From contig NZ_WKJK01000005.1 in NCBI RefSeq assembly GCF_009674535.1, positions 353,263 to 417,262 on the forward strand: a stretch of DNA of 64,000 bases, read 5' to 3'. The notes under the pieces were generated by a model that made no database searches, was not told the origin of the DNA, and worked only from the letters and a program-made list of their open reading frames with translations. Below, in pieces: positions 26,764-36,768 of this stretch (positions within the stretch are counted from its first letter, which is position 1; the number at the start of each line of letters is the position of its first letter). Position numbers and translations under genes: made by a program. Origin of the DNA: Duganella guangzhouensis (lineage in GTDB: Bacteria; Pseudomonadota; Gammaproteobacteria; Burkholderiales; Burkholderiaceae_D).

Positions 26764-27783
26764 ATGGACTCCCTGGAACAACTCGTCGCCTCAGCAGTGC
26801 AGGATTTCGACGCGGCCAAAGATGACGCCGCCGCACTGGAAAATGCCAAAGCCAAATATCTGGGCAAGACCGGCCAGATTACCGAATTGATGAAGGGCCT
26901 GGGCAAGCTCGATCCTGACGCCAAAAAGGCGCAGGGCGCGCTGATCAACGCCGCCAAGCAGCAGATCGAAGCCGCGCTGACCGCGCGCCGTGACGCGCTG
27001 GCCGAAGCCCAGTTGCAAGCCCGTTTGAACGCAGAAGCGATCGACGTGACGCTGCCAGGCCGCGGTCGCGCCGGCGGCGGTCTGCACCCGGTGATGCGTA
27101 CCTGGGAACGTGTGGAAGAGATCTTCCGCTCCATCGGTTTCGACGTGGCCGACGGCCCGGAAATCGAAACCGACTGGACCAACTTTACCGCGCTGAACAG
27201 CCCGGAAAACCATCCTGCGCGTTCGATGCAGGATACCTTCTATATCGAAGGCAACGACAGCCAGGGCAAGCCGCTGCTGCTGCGTACCCACACCTCGCCG
27301 ATGCAGGTGCGTTATGCGCGCAGCCACACGCCGCCGATCAAGGTGATCGCGCCCGGCCGCACCTACCGCGTCGACAGCGACGCCACCCACTCGCCGATGT
27401 TCCACCAGGTTGAGGGGCTGTGGATTGCCGAGAACATCAGCTTTGCCGACCTGAAGGGCGTGTACCTGAACTTCGTCAAAGCCTTCTTTGAGACCGACGA
27501 CCTGCAAGTGCGCTTCCGTCCGTCGTACTTCCCGTTCACCGAACCGTCGGCCGAGATCGACATCGCGTTCGGCAGCGGTCCGCTCAAGGGCCGCTGGCTG
27601 GAAGTGTCCGGCTCGGGCCAGGTGCATCCTAACGTGGTGCGCAACTTCGGCCTGGATCCGGAAAAATACATCGGTTTCGCGTTCGGCTCTGGCCTGGAGC
27701 GCCTGACCATGCTGCGCTACGGGATTAACGATCTGCGCCTGTTCTACGAAGGCGACCTGCGTTTCCTGAAGCAGTTCAACTAA
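26764..27783 (+). CDS. pheS: Phenylalanyl-tRNA synthetase, alpha subunit
   Basis: The 339-residue catalytic alpha subunit of the (alpha-beta)2 class II enzyme. An N-terminal coiled coil (1-90) contacts tRNA. Motif 1 lies in [25 protein letters not shown], motif 2 in HTSPMQVRY to [21 protein letters not shown], and motif 3 in [19 protein letters not shown]. pheT follows after 33 nt. Confidence 0.98.
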   Translation: MDSLEQLVASAVQDFDAAKDDAAALENAKAKYLGKTGQITELMKGLGKLDPDAKKAQGALINAAKQQIEAALTARRDALAEAQLQARLNAEAIDVTLPGRGRAGGGLHPVMRTWERVEEIFRSIGFDVADGPEIETDWTNFTALNSPENHPARSMQDTFYIEGNDSQGKPLLLRTHTSPMQVRYARSHTPPIKVIAPGRTYRVDSDATHSPMFHQVEGLWIAENISFADLKGVYLNFVKAFFETDDLQVRFRPSYFPFTEPSAEIDIAFGSGPLKGRWLEVSGSGQVHPNVVRNFGLDPEKYIGFAFGSGLERLTMLRYGINDLRLFYEGDLRFLKQFN

Positions 27784-27816
27784 TTCGGTCCCGATTAAAA
27801 GAAAGCTCGAACGAAT

Positions 27817-30243
27817 ATGCAATTCTCCGAAAACTGGCTCCGTACCATGGTCGATCCGAAGATGACTTCGGATGAACTGGCGCATCTGTTGACGATGTCC
27901 GGCCTGGAAGTGGAAGAAGTGGAACCTGTCGCGCCGCCGTTCTCGAACGTGGTGGTGGGCCATGTGCGCGAAATGATGAAACACCCGAACGCCGATCGCC
28001 TGAACGTCTGCCAGGTTGACGTCGGCACCGGCACTTTGCTGAACATCGTCTGCGGCGCGCCCAACGTGCGCCCGGGCCTGAAAGTGGTGTGCGCCATGGC
28101 CGGCGCGGTACTGCCGCCGGGCGCCGATGGCAAGCCGTTTGAAATCAAGGTAGGCCAGCTGCGCGGCGTCGAGTCGCAAGGCATGCTGTGCTCGGCCAAG
28201 GAACTGAAATTGTCGGAAGAGGGCAGCGGCCTGTTGGAACTGCCGGACGACGCGCCGATCGGCAAGAACTTCCGCGACTACTACGCGCTGAACGACCTCA
28301 AGTTCACCATCAAGCTGACCCCGAACAAGGCGGACTGCCTGTCGGTGCTGGGCGTGGCGCGTGAAGTGTCGGCCCTGACCGGCGTGGCGCTGACCGTGCC
28401 GGCCTTCCGCCCGGTCGCCGTCAACCTGGACGAGAAACTGCCGGTGAAAATCTCGGCGCCGGACCTGTGCGGCCGCTTCTCGGGCCGTGTGATCCGTGGC
28501 CTGAACGCCAAAGCCGCCACCCCGGACTGGATGAAGCAGCGCCTGGAGCGCAGCGGCCAGCGCTCGGTGTCGGCGCTGGTGGACATCTCCAACTACGTGA
28601 TGCTGGAGCTGGGCCGTCCTACCCACGTGTTCGATCTGGACAAGATCCACGGTGGCCTGGACGTGCGCTGGGGCCGCAAGGGCGAAGCGCTGAAGCTGCT
28701 GAACGGTAACACCGTGGCGGTGGACGAGTGGGTTGGCGTGATCGCCGACGAGCAGGAAATCGAATCGTTGGCCGGCATCATGGGTGGCGACGCCACCGCC
28801 GTCTCGCTGGAAACCCAGAACATTTATCTGGAAGCCGCATTCTGGTGGCCAAACGCCATCCAGGGCCGCGCCCGCAAGTACAACTTCTCGACCGACGCGG
28901 CACACCGCTTCGAGCGCGGCGTGGACTACAACAACACCGTCGAGCACATCGAGCGCATCAGCTCGCTGCTGATCGAAATCTGCGGCACGGCCACCACGCA
29001 AGTGGGCCCGGTCGACGACCAGATCGTCAACGTGCCGCAGCGTCAGACAGTGCGGATGCGCACCGCGCGCGCCCAGCAAGTGATTGGCGTGCCGCTGGAC
29101 GACCAGGTGATTGCCGACATCTTCACCCGCCTGGCGCTGCCGTTCACGCTCGACAACGGCGTGTTCGCGGTGACCTCGCCATCGTACCGCTTCGACATCG
29201 AAATCGAGGAAGACCTGATCGAGGAAGTGGCGCGCGTCTACGGCTTCGAAAACATCCCGACCGTGGCGCCGGTGGCTGCCAACACCATGATCATCGCGCC
29301 GGAAGACACCCGCTCGCTGTTCGCGGTGCGTCACCAGCTGGCCGACCTGGGTTACCAGGAAGTGGTCAACATGAGCTTTGTGGAAGCGGCCTGGGAGCAG
29401 GACTTCGCCGGCAATGACAGCCCGATCAAGCTGCAGAACCCGATCGCCAGCCAGCTGAGCGTGATGCGTTCGAATCTGGTCGGCAGCCTGGTGGCCAACG
29501 TCCGCTACAACCTGAACCGCAAAACCAATCGCGTGCGCGCGTTTGAAATTGGCGCCACCTACCACCGCGACAGCAGCGTGGCCGACGGTCCGCTGACCGT
29601 GGCCGGCTATCACCAGCCGAAGCGCGTGGCCGGCATCGCCTACGGCAGCGTGGCGGATGAGCAATGGGGCCAGGATACCCGCAACGTCGACTTCTTCGAC
29701 GCCAAGGCCGACCTGGAGCATCTGTTCGCGCCGCTGCAACTGCGTTTCGTTAAAGCCGAGCACCCGGCGCTGCACCCAGGCCGCTCGGCCAATGTGCTGC
29801 TGGACGGCAAGGTGATCGGCTTCATCGGCGAGCTGCACCCGCGCTGGTTGCAGAAATACGAGCTGCCAAACGCGCCGGTGGTGTTCGAGGTGGATGCGCT
29901 TGCCTTGCAGCAACGACCTGTGCCAAAGTATGATGAGATTTCGAAGTTCCCGGGCGCCACCCGCGACCTCGCCGTCGTCGTCAAGCAGGGCGTGCCGGCG
30001 CAGGACTTGTTGGATGCATTTAATGCTGCTGTGCAAGCAATTCCGCAAGGCAAGATTGTCCAAGCCATTGTTTTGTTTGATGAATATCGTGGCAAAGGTT
30101 TGGAGGCAGATGAAAAATCGCTTGCTTTCCGCTTTAGCTTGCAAGATACTCAAAACACGCTGCAAGACGATGTGGTGGAGGCCGTGATGGCCGCCGCCGG
30201 CGAGGCAGCCAAGCAAACACACGGTGCGCGTCTGCGTGCATAA
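27817..30243 (+). CDS. pheT: Phenylalanyl-tRNA synthetase, beta subunit
   Basis: The 808-residue beta subunit. Domains in order: N-terminal segment with a tRNA-binding EMAP-like fold (about 40-150, [13 protein letters not shown]), B3/B4 editing domain (about 205-380, with [10 protein letters not shown], then [14 protein letters not shown]), B5 (about 400-475), a catalytic-like core (about 480-690) and the ferredoxin-like anticodon-binding domain (residues about 715-808, [12 protein letters not shown]). Length and order are normal. A hairpin downstream separates it from ihfA. Confidence 0.98.
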   Translation: MQFSENWLRTMVDPKMTSDELAHLLTMSGLEVEEVEPVAPPFSNVVVGHVREMMKHPNADRLNVCQVDVGTGTLLNIVCGAPNVRPGLKVVCAMAGAVLPPGADGKPFEIKVGQLRGVESQGMLCSAKELKLSEEGSGLLELPDDAPIGKNFRDYYALNDLKFTIKLTPNKADCLSVLGVAREVSALTGVALTVPAFRPVAVNLDEKLPVKISAPDLCGRFSGRVIRGLNAKAATPDWMKQRLERSGQRSVSALVDISNYVMLELGRPTHVFDLDKIHGGLDVRWGRKGEALKLLNGNTVAVDEWVGVIADEQEIESLAGIMGGDATAVSLETQNIYLEAAFWWPNAIQGRARKYNFSTDAAHRFERGVDYNNTVEHIERISSLLIEICGTATTQVGPVDDQIVNVPQRQTVRMRTARAQQVIGVPLDDQVIADIFTRLALPFTLDNGVFAVTSPSYRFDIEIEEDLIEEVARVYGFENIPTVAPVAANTMIIAPEDTRSLFAVRHQLADLGYQEVVNMSFVEAAWEQDFAGNDSPIKLQNPIASQLSVMRSNLVGSLVANVRYNLNRKTNRVRAFEIGATYHRDSSVADGPLTVAGYHQPKRVAGIAYGSVADEQWGQDTRNVDFFDAKADLEHLFAPLQLRFVKAEHPALHPGRSANVLLDGKVIGFIGELHPRWLQKYELPNAPVVFEVDALALQQRPVPKYDEISKFPGATRDLAVVVKQGVPAQDLLDAFNAAVQAIPQGKIVQAIVLFDEYRGKGLEADEKSLAFRFSLQDTQNTLQDDVVEAVMAAAGEAAKQTHGARLRA

Positions 30244-30268
30244 AGCGTTGGTATTTTGACCAATCGGG

Positions 30269-30300
30269 AGTCCGGCTTGCGCCGGACTTGTTCATTTTTG
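30269..30300 (+). terminator. Terminator-like hairpin between pheT and ihfA
   Basis: An 8-bp perfect stem (30269-30276 with 30281-30288) with a TTGC loop is followed by TGTTCATTTTT. The T run is interrupted, so it may reduce rather than stop transcription into ihfA. Confidence 0.5.
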
Positions 30301-30386
30301 ATATAAGGCAGGGCTGGAAAATTAATAACAACGACGTTGATTCCGCCGTACTCCAATCCGCATTGGCTGCCGATTTGCACCGGGCG

Positions 30387-30737
30387 ATGCAGGTTGCCAA
30401 AGTGCGCCAGGATGCGGAAAAAGATTTGCCCACGCTGACCAAGGCGGAGCTGGCCGAACTGTTGTTCGAGCAGGTTGGTCTGAACAAGCGCGAGGCCAAG
30501 GACATGGTCGAGACCTTCTTTGACGAGATTCGCAATGCGCTGGAGCGCGGCGAAGCGGTCAAGCTGTCCGGTTTCGGCAACTTCCAGCTGCGCGACAAGC
30601 CGCAGCGGCCGGGCCGCAACCCCAAGACCGGCGAGGAAATCCCCATCACGGCGCGCCGCGTCGTGACCTTCCACGCCAGCCAAAAACTCAAGGGCATGGT
30701 GGAAGAGAGCAGCCCATCGATGGCGCGCGCCGCCTGA
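30387..30737 (+). CDS. ihfA: Integration host factor, alpha subunit
   Basis: A DNA-bending nucleoid protein that pairs with IHF-beta. The core [25 protein letters not shown] to [43 protein letters not shown] matches IhfA throughout. The start is uncertain. From the ATG at 30387 the product is 116 residues, with a 15-residue N-terminal extension. The frame stays open upstream through [19 protein letters not shown], and an ATT at 30321 with a purine-rich GGCTGGAAA just before it could be a rare start. merR follows after 14 nt, as in other betaproteobacteria. Confidence 0.9.
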   Translation: MQVAKVRQDAEKDLPTLTKAELAELLFEQVGLNKREAKDMVETFFDEIRNALERGEAVKLSGFGNFQLRDKPQRPGRNPKTGEEIPITARRVVTFHASQKLKGMVEESSPSMARAA

Positions 30738-30751
30738 ACGGGAGTTGAGCT

Positions 30752-31168
30752 GTGAACGATCGTCTCGCCAAGTCCGAACTGGTCGTCCTGCCGCCGATAC
30801 CGGCTAAGCGCTATTTCACGATCGGTGAAGTCAGCGAGCTGTGCGGCGTGAAGCCGCACGTGCTGCGTTACTGGGAGCAGGAATTCACTCAGCTCAAGCC
30901 GGTCAAGCGCCGCGGCAACCGCCGTTATTATCAGCACCACGAAGTGCTGCTGATACGCCGCATCCGCGAGCTGTTGTATGAACAGGGTTTCACCATCAGC
31001 GGCGCGCGCAATAAACTCGACAGCCGTGCATACGATAGCGCCGCCACGGAGTATGATGGTGGATCGGCTGTCAACGGGGCGGAACCGTCGGCCGTTGTTC
31101 CACCGCTGGACCGCGACATGGTGCGCAGCGAGCTGCTGGCCATCCTGGATCTGCTGAAACAGGATTAA
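30752..31168 (+). CDS. MerR family transcriptional regulator
   Basis: A 138-residue regulator. The MerR winged helix is at residues 20-88 (RYFTIGEVSELCGVKPHVLRYWEQEF, then RRGNRRYYQHHEVLLIRRIRELLYEQGFTI). The C-terminal part is short, has no cysteine ligands for metal and ends in an amphipathic helix likely used for dimerisation. It starts with GTG behind GGGAG. Its tight position after ihfA is conserved in betaproteobacteria, where its targets are not well known. Confidence 0.9.
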   Translation: MNDRLAKSELVVLPPIPAKRYFTIGEVSELCGVKPHVLRYWEQEFTQLKPVKRRGNRRYYQHHEVLLIRRIRELLYEQGFTISGARNKLDSRAYDSAATEYDGGSAVNGAEPSAVVPPLDRDMVRSELLAILDLLKQD

Positions 31169-31304
31169 GGCCCCGCACACTGCTGGCGCAAAGCGCGGCT
31201 GGCGATTTGATTGCTGCTATACTTTCAACATTAATCGATTATCAGCGACGCTGATGCACGGTGGCGGATAGCCCGACTTCGAGCGGGCACGACGAGAGGA
31301 AACA

Positions 31305-31937
31305 ATGATACGCGTTGCCATTTGTGACGACCATCAAATTGTAAGAGCAGGCTTTAAACAGATTTTTTCATCGTCGGATGATTTCGACGTGGTGGCGGAA
31401 GCCGGTACCGGGCGCGAAGCGCTGGACATCGCCCGCCGTGAAATTTGCGATGTGCTATTGCTCGATATCGCCATGCCGGACCAAAGCGGTATCGATACCT
31501 TGCGCACCATCCGCCAGGGCCAGCCGGACTTGCCGGTGCTGATCCTGTCCGGTTACCCGGCGCAGCAATATGCGCTCAATCTGTTCAAGATGGGCGCCAA
31601 CGGCTATCTGAACAAGGAGTGCGAGGCGGACGAGCTGATCACCGCCGTGCGCACCGTGTTCCAGGGCCGTCGCTACGTCAGCTCGCAGGTGGGTGAATTG
31701 CTGGCGCAAAGCTTTGACCGCGACCCCAACACCGCGCCGCACACCGAGTTGTCGGACCGCGAGTTCCAGGTGTTTCTGCGCCTGGCGCGTGGCGCCACCG
31801 TGTCGGACATCGGTGTCGCGCTGTCGCTCAGCATCAAGACGGTCTCCACCTACCGCACCCGCATCATGGAAAAAATGGGCATGCAGTCCAATTCGGATCT
31901 GACCTATTACGCCATGAAAAACAATCTTTTAGATTAG
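31305..31937 (+). CDS. NarL/FixJ-type response regulator
   Basis: A 210-residue response regulator. The receiver domain (1-120) has the acidic pocket CDDH, the phosphoacceptor Asp54 in VLLLDIAMPDQSG and the conserved Lys in LNKE. A LuxR-type helix-turn-helix follows (about 145-205, LSDREFQVFLRLARGATVSDIGVALSLSIKTVSTYRTRIMEKM). A GAGAGGAAA ribosome site precedes the ATG. The histidine kinase at 32049 is the probable partner. The 136-nt upstream region holds a TATACT box, weakly supported. Confidence 0.92.
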   Translation: MIRVAICDDHQIVRAGFKQIFSSSDDFDVVAEAGTGREALDIARREICDVLLLDIAMPDQSGIDTLRTIRQGQPDLPVLILSGYPAQQYALNLFKMGANGYLNKECEADELITAVRTVFQGRRYVSSQVGELLAQSFDRDPNTAPHTELSDREFQVFLRLARGATVSDIGVALSLSIKTVSTYRTRIMEKMGMQSNSDLTYYAMKNNLLD

Positions 31938-32048
31938 AAACCATCGCGCACTGTTGCGGTGCGCGCTAACGCGTCTATTTTCCTTCCAGTCTATAATTGG
32001 GTAGTCTGGGCCATTACGTCGCCCGGCAACCATCAGTGAAGGAAACGG

Positions 32049-33611
32049 ATGTATTTCACCGTCGAAACAGCGCCGCATCACCGCTTGCCGCTGTACAAGA
32101 CCGTCTTGTGCGTGACTTGCGCGCTGCTGCTGATCGTCAACGGTTTCAGTCTGTTCCATAATCTGCAAGCCCTGCGCGGCGCGCAAGTCCTGCTCAGCCA
32201 GACCGCGCGCGTGGCCGACCGCCTGCAATATCTGAACGTGCTGGTGCTGGATGCCGAAAGCAGCATGCGCAGCTATTTCCTGTCCGGCCGCGATTCCTAT
32301 CTGGGGCCCACCCGCACCGCGCTGGCTGAAAGCGAGGCCGAGTTCAAGGAACTGGAAAAGCTGCTGGCCGATAATCCTTCGCAACTGAAAAACCTGAGCC
32401 AGCTGCAAACGCTGGTGCGCCGCCGCCTCAGCATCATGAGCCAGGCGCTGGATGTGTATCGTGATGGCGGCCTGGCCGAAATCGTCAACATCGCCAAGCT
32501 CAGCGACGACCGCGCCAGCATGGACGAGATCCGTCTGCTGGTGGTCATCATGGAGCAGGAGCAGAACGAAACGCTGAATGCGCGCAGCGCCATGTTCTAC
32601 CAGGAGTACCAGAAGGCGGTGTGGCTGGGCGTCAGCATCAACGCGGTGGCGATCATCGTGCTGATCATGTTCTACCAACTGGTGGGGCGCAGCTTTGCGC
32701 ACCGCGCGGCGGTCGAGCACGCGCTGCAAAGCGCCAACGAGAACCTGGAATCGACCGTGCAGCAGCGTACCGAGCAGTTGTCGGTGCTGTCGCGTCACCT
32801 GATCAGCATCAGCGAGGAAGAGAAGGTGCGGCTGTCGCGCGAGCTGCATGATGAGCTGGGCGCCAATCTGACCTCGATCAGCATGGACATCGCGGCCGTC
32901 ACGCAGCAGCTGCGCAAGACCCATCCGGAACTGGCGGATCAGCTCAAGCGCGCCCGCGCGACCTTGGTGGAAACTGTGGAAATGAAGCGCCGCATCGTTG
33001 AGAATCTGCGGCCTAGTCTGCTGGATAATCTGGGCCTGTGTGCGGCGATCGAAAGCTATTGCGAAGAATTCAGCCGCCTGTCGACGGTGCGCTGCGATTG
33101 CACCGTGGCGGCCGAGATCGAGGCGACCGCGCGCCATTCCGGCGATTTGTCGATCGCCTTGTTCCGCATCGTGCAGGAGTCGCTGACCAATATCCGCAAA
33201 TACGCCAAGGCCAGCCGCGTGATCGTTACGCTGAACCGCAGCGGCGAGGGACTGATGCTGCGGATTATCGACGATGGCATCGGCATTGCGGCCGACACCA
33301 TCATCAAGCCGATGTCGCATGGTTTGCTGGGCATGCGCGAGCGCGCCTTGCTGCTGGGCGGCACGCTCAATATTCGGCGCGGCCGCAACGATACCGGCAC
33401 CTGCATCGAAGTGGCGATCCCGCTGCCCAAACCGAGCGAGCGTAGCGAGGACAGCAAGCCGGTGCCCGTGTTGTCGACCACGCTGCCGTCCGCCATCAGC
33501 GACGTCATCAGCAACGCGCTACATCCAGTCGCAGACGATCAAACTCCGTCTTCGCCACCTTATAGCACTCGCCCGCATACGCCTCCAAGCCTGAGCGATC
33601 AAGCACAGTGA
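32049..33611 (+). CDS. Sensor histidine kinase (CHASE3, HisKA_3, HATPase)
   Basis: A 520-residue membrane kinase of the NarX/DegS type. TM1 is at about 17-37, a helical CHASE3-like sensor at about 40-188 and TM2 at about 192-212. A coiled coil leads to the HisKA_3 motif RLSRELHDELGANL with His267. The ATPase domain has the N-box ESLTNIRKYAKAS and G-boxes DDGIG and HGLLGMRERA. A Ser/Pro-rich tail of about 60 residues follows. The last 104 nt are antisense to the 3' end of the Crp-type gene. It is separated from its regulator by 111 nt containing a TATAAT at 31992, so it may have its own promoter. Confidence 0.92.
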   Translation: MYFTVETAPHHRLPLYKTVLCVTCALLLIVNGFSLFHNLQALRGAQVLLSQTARVADRLQYLNVLVLDAESSMRSYFLSGRDSYLGPTRTALAESEAEFKELEKLLADNPSQLKNLSQLQTLVRRRLSIMSQALDVYRDGGLAEIVNIAKLSDDRASMDEIRLLVVIMEQEQNETLNARSAMFYQEYQKAVWLGVSINAVAIIVLIMFYQLVGRSFAHRAAVEHALQSANENLESTVQQRTEQLSVLSRHLISISEEEKVRLSRELHDELGANLTSISMDIAAVTQQLRKTHPELADQLKRARATLVETVEMKRRIVENLRPSLLDNLGLCAAIESYCEEFSRLSTVRCDCTVAAEIEATARHSGDLSIALFRIVQESLTNIRKYAKASRVIVTLNRSGEGLMLRIIDDGIGIAADTIIKPMSHGLLGMRERALLLGGTLNIRRGRNDTGTCIEVAIPLPKPSERSEDSKPVPVLSTTLPSAISDVISNALHPVADDQTPSSPPYSTRPHTPPSLSDQAQ

Positions 33612-34311
33612 TGTTGCCACGACGGTAGGTGATCAAGCCTTCGTCCTGCAGCTTGCCGGCGGCGGCGGTGATGCTTTCGCGGCGCACGCCCAGCATGATG
33701 GAAATCATTTCCTGGGTCACCTTCAGCGCGTTCGATGGCGAGCGGTCCAGGCGGTCCAGCAGCCAGCGGCACAGCTTTTGTTCGATCGAGCTGTGGCGGC
33801 CGCCGACGGCGTTCTGCGCCATCTGCGCGAACAGCGCCGTGTTGTAGCGCATCAGCAGTGCCGGCAGCGCGCCGCCCTTGGCAAACGCATCGCGCAGATG
33901 CTGGGCCTTCATGCGGTAGCCGTAGCCAGCGGCTTGCACCACCGCGCTGCACATGGCGCGCTCGCCTTCGAACAGCGAGACGCCGACCACGCCTTCATGG
34001 CCGACCACGGCGATCTCGGTGGTGGCGCCGTCTTCCATCACATACAGCAGCGACACGATGGCGGTGGTGGGGAAGTGCACATATTCCATCGCGGTGCCGA
34101 ATTCAAACAGCTCTTTGCCAAACGGCAGTTGCACCAGTTCCAGGTGCTCAAACAGGGATTCCAGTATGTCGCGCGGCAGCGCGCCCAGCAGCTCATTCTG
34201 CTGCGCGCCGCTGAAGGTGACCGCAGGCCGGGAGGCAACCTTGATGCCCTTGGCGCCACGCGGCAGAGCGCGGCTGGTGGTTGGGGTTGCGGCGACTTGG
34301 GTATTGTTCAT
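33508..34311 (-). CDS. Crp/Fnr family transcriptional regulator
   Basis: A 267-residue regulator. A cNMP-binding-like beta barrel (about 45-165: LFEHLELVQLPFGKELFEFGTAMEYVHFPTTAIVSLLYV) is followed by a dimerisation helix and a Crp-type helix-turn-helix (about 190-255, VTQEMISIMLGVRRESITAAAGKLQDEGLITYRRGNITV). There is no Fnr cysteine cluster, and the cyclic-nucleotide pocket is not canonical (EGERAMCSAVVQAAG), so the signal is unknown. The ATG at 34311 has AGGAT 6 nt upstream. It overlaps the kinase gene by 104 nt tail to tail. Confidence 0.88.
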   Translation of the reverse strand: MNNTQVAATPTTSRALPRGAKGIKVASRPAVTFSGAQQNELLGALPRDILESLFEHLELVQLPFGKELFEFGTAMEYVHFPTTAIVSLLYVMEDGATTEIAVVGHEGVVGVSLFEGERAMCSAVVQAAGYGYRMKAQHLRDAFAKGGALPALLMRYNTALFAQMAQNAVGGRHSSIEQKLCRWLLDRLDRSPSNALKVTQEMISIMLGVRRESITAAAGKLQDEGLITYRRGNITVLDRSGLEAYAGECYKVAKTEFDRLRLDVARC

Positions 34312-34504
34312 GGGGATCCTCACAAGCTAGTTACGTGTTGTTGTAACTTTAAGAGCTTTGTGAAGTGGCGAACATAAGAGCAGGGGACGCGCAAATGTAG
34401 TCCTGAGACATGCGCATTTGTAGTCCTTGTCCTACAAGGCCCGCTGTCTTTCTGAGAGAGGCAGCGGCATAATGGCACACATTCAGATGATGTGGCGCAC
34501 GATT

Positions 34505-35173
34505 ATGCACGTACTGGTGGTGGAAGATGACGCGGTGCTGGCGGACGGCTTGAGCCGTGCGCTGGGCGGACACGGCATGGCGGTCGAGGTGGTCGGCAAC
34601 GGCACCCAGGCCGATCAGCTGCTGCAGCGCGATGGCGCGGCCGAGGTGGTGGTGCTGGATATCGGCCTGCCCGGCCTGGACGGCTTTGAGGTGGTGCGGC
34701 GGCTGCGCGCGCGTGGCAGCACGGTGCCGGTGTTGCTGCTGACGGCGCGCGACGCCGTCGAAGACCGCGTGCGCGGGCTGGAGCAGGGCGCTGACGATTA
34801 TCTGGTCAAGCCGTTTGCCACCGCCGAGCTGGTAGCGCGGGTGAAGGCGCTGGCGCGCCGCAATACGCCCCGGCCGGCGGCGCTGTCGCTGGGCCAGTTG
34901 TCGCTGGACGTCGACGCCAAACGCGCGCGCGTCGGCGACAAGCTGGTCGAACTGTCGGTGCGCGAATGGGCGGTGCTGGAATACCTGTTGCAGCATGCGG
35001 CGCGGGTGGTGTCCAAGCAGCAGATCATCGACGCCATTTTGCCGTGGGGCGATGACATCACGCCCAACGCGGTGGAAGTCTATATCTCGCGCCTGCGGTT
35101 GAAGATCGCCGATGCCGGCGTCAGCATTCGCACCATCCGCGGCTTTGGCTATGTGCTGGAGGCGGCCTCGTGA
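34505..35173 (+). CDS. OmpR-family response regulator (QseB/TctD-like)
   Basis: A 222-residue response regulator. The receiver (1-118) has EDD, the phosphoacceptor Asp52 in VVVLDIGLPGLDG and Lys in DDYLVKPF. The winged-helix output domain (about 128-220) includes LSVREWAVLEYLLQHAARVVSKQQI and VEVYISRLRLKI, then IRTIRGFGYVLE. I start it where homology begins; an ATG at 34472 has a better ribosome site (GAGAGG) and would add 11 residues. The kinase gene overlaps its stop codon as GTGA. Confidence 0.92.
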   Translation: MHVLVVEDDAVLADGLSRALGGHGMAVEVVGNGTQADQLLQRDGAAEVVVLDIGLPGLDGFEVVRRLRARGSTVPVLLLTARDAVEDRVRGLEQGADDYLVKPFATAELVARVKALARRNTPRPAALSLGQLSLDVDAKRARVGDKLVELSVREWAVLEYLLQHAARVVSKQQIIDAILPWGDDITPNAVEVYISRLRLKIADAGVSIRTIRGFGYVLEAAS

Positions 35174-36225
35174 GCAGCATCCGGCTGCGCCTGCTGAAAT
35201 GGCTGATCCCGCCTATCCTGCTGATGAACATCGGCGCCGGCGCGCTGACCTACATGCTGGCGTGGCCGCCGAGCGCGCCCGCCATCAGCGCTGCCCAGGC
35301 CGAAGCGCGCCACAAGCGCGAGCAGGTGCGCGAAGCCGTGCTGCGCATCCTGGTGCTGCTGGAGATTGCCGTGGCGCTGGGTTGCGTAGGATTGATCTGG
35401 TTCTCCGTCAGCAATGGCCTCAGCCCGCTGAACCGCTTGCGCGCCGATCTCAATGCCCGCGACGGCGACGACCTGGCGCCGATCGCCGGCGCCGACGTGC
35501 CGTATGAACTGGAACCGGTGGTGTCCGCCTTCAACGGCCTGCTGGCCAAGGTGGGCGAGGGCGCGCAGGCGCGCCAGGACTTCCTGGCCAACGTCGCGCA
35601 CCAGTTGCGCACGCCACTGGCCGGCCTCAAGACCCAGCTGGAATGGTTGGGCGCGCGCCATCAGGCCGAGCCGGAAAGCGCGCAATCGCTGAAGCTGATG
35701 CTGTCCGCCACCGAGCGCATGATACGGCAGACCAACCAGCTGCTGGCGCTGGCCCGCGCCGAGCCGCAGCACTTTGAAAAAGCCCGGCTGGAGCCATTGG
35801 CGCTGGACGCGCTGGTGGCCGAGGCGGTGCAAGCCTTCGTCGATCAGGCCACGCTGAAAGCGATCGATATCGGCTTCGACCTGCAGCCAGTCACCATCCA
35901 GGGCGACCGCTTCCTGCTGCGCGACCTGATCGACAACCTGATCGACAACGCCATCCGCTACACGCCGGCGCAGGGCACGGTGACGGTCAGTTGCCGCGCC
36001 GATGGCGAGGCCGGCCTGCTGACAGTGGAAGACAACGGCCCCGGCATTCCGCCGGCGCGCCGCGAGCAAGTGTTCAACCGCTACGTGCGGCTGGATGACA
36101 AGACCCACGGCACAGGACTCGGTCTGGCGATCGTGCGCGACATCGCCGTTGTGCACGGTGCCCGCCTGTCGGTGGGCGAGGGCGCCGATGGCCGTGGCGC
36201 CTTGTTTACGGTGCGATTTACGTAA
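35170..36225 (+). CDS. Sensor histidine kinase (QseC/TctE-like) with minimal periplasmic loop
   Basis: A 351-residue kinase partner of the preceding regulator, starting with GTG inside its stop codon. TM1 (about 10-30) and TM2 (about 58-80) are separated by only about 27 residues, so there is hardly any periplasmic sensor. A short linker leads to the HisKA motif FLANVAHQLRTPLAGL with His144. The ATPase domain follows (N-box LIDNLIDNAIRYTP, G1 DNGPGIP, GTGLGLAIV). A partner protein or the membrane itself may be sensed. The minor-pilin operon starts 111 nt downstream and is a candidate target. Confidence 0.92.
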   Translation: MSSIRLRLLKWLIPPILLMNIGAGALTYMLAWPPSAPAISAAQAEARHKREQVREAVLRILVLLEIAVALGCVGLIWFSVSNGLSPLNRLRADLNARDGDDLAPIAGADVPYELEPVVSAFNGLLAKVGEGAQARQDFLANVAHQLRTPLAGLKTQLEWLGARHQAEPESAQSLKLMLSATERMIRQTNQLLALARAEPQHFEKARLEPLALDALVAEAVQAFVDQATLKAIDIGFDLQPVTIQGDRFLLRDLIDNLIDNAIRYTPAQGTVTVSCRADGEAGLLTVEDNGPGIPPARREQVFNRYVRLDDKTHGTGLGLAIVRDIAVVHGARLSVGEGADGRGALFTVRFT

Positions 36226-36336
36226 ATTTGCGTCAAATTGTGCGCTTGTCAGCAGTTTGTCAGGATTTCCTCAGGGAAATGAAAGCCAGAAGCGTTACAC
36301 TGCAATCCAGCAAGATTATCTATGGGGAGCAGGCTC

Positions 36337-36768
36337 ATGAAACGCATTCAGCAGGGTTTTACACTGATCGAAGTGATGATCACGGTGGCCATCGTCGGCA
36401 TCCTGTTGGCGGTGGCGGTGCCGGCTTATAGCGATTACGTGACCCGTGGCCGCCTCAGCGAAGCCTTCACCGCACTCGGCGGGGCGCAGCCGTCAGCCGA
36501 GCAGTTCTGGGCTAATGCCGGTAGCCGCAGCTATGTCGGGTTCAACAACTCGACCAGTTTCCCGAGCGCTACCGCCAACTTCACCTACGCGCTGAGCAAC
36601 GCCACCGCGTCGACCTATACCATCACCGCCACCGGCATCGGCAAGATGAACGGCTTCGTCTACACCATCAACGAAAGCGGTGTCCACGCCACCACCGGCA
36701 GCCCGACCGGCTGGGGCACCAGCACCAGCTGCTGGGTAGACCATAAAGGTGGAGCATGTTCGAATTAA
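36337..36768 (+). CDS. pilE: Type IV pilin PilE-like protein
   Basis: A 143-residue type IV pilin. The prepilin peptidase site is QQG|FTLIEVMITVAIVGILLAVAVPAYSDY, with the Glu5 of mature pilins. A globular head follows, and a C-terminal cysteine pair (CWVDHKGGAC) would form the D-loop disulfide. GGGAG precedes the ATG. As first gene of the minor-pilin operon it is more likely a minor pilin than the main fibre subunit. It overlaps fimT by 13 nt. Confidence 0.88.
   Translation: MKRIQQGFTLIEVMITVAIVGILLAVAVPAYSDYVTRGRLSEAFTALGGAQPSAEQFWANAGSRSYVGFNNSTSFPSATANFTYALSNATASTYTITATGIGKMNGFVYTINESGVHATTGSPTGWGTSTSCWVDHKGGACSN

Noticed and set aside
26791..30222. A 1143-codon open frame on the minus strand
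   Set aside because: It is antisense to pheS and pheT and His/Arg/Val-rich in the way high-GC shadow frames are. It has no domain signature or ribosome site.
31169..31304. A tRNA-Pro gene after the MerR regulator
   Set aside because: A tRNA-Pro often follows this block in betaproteobacteria, but no cloverleaf could be drawn here.
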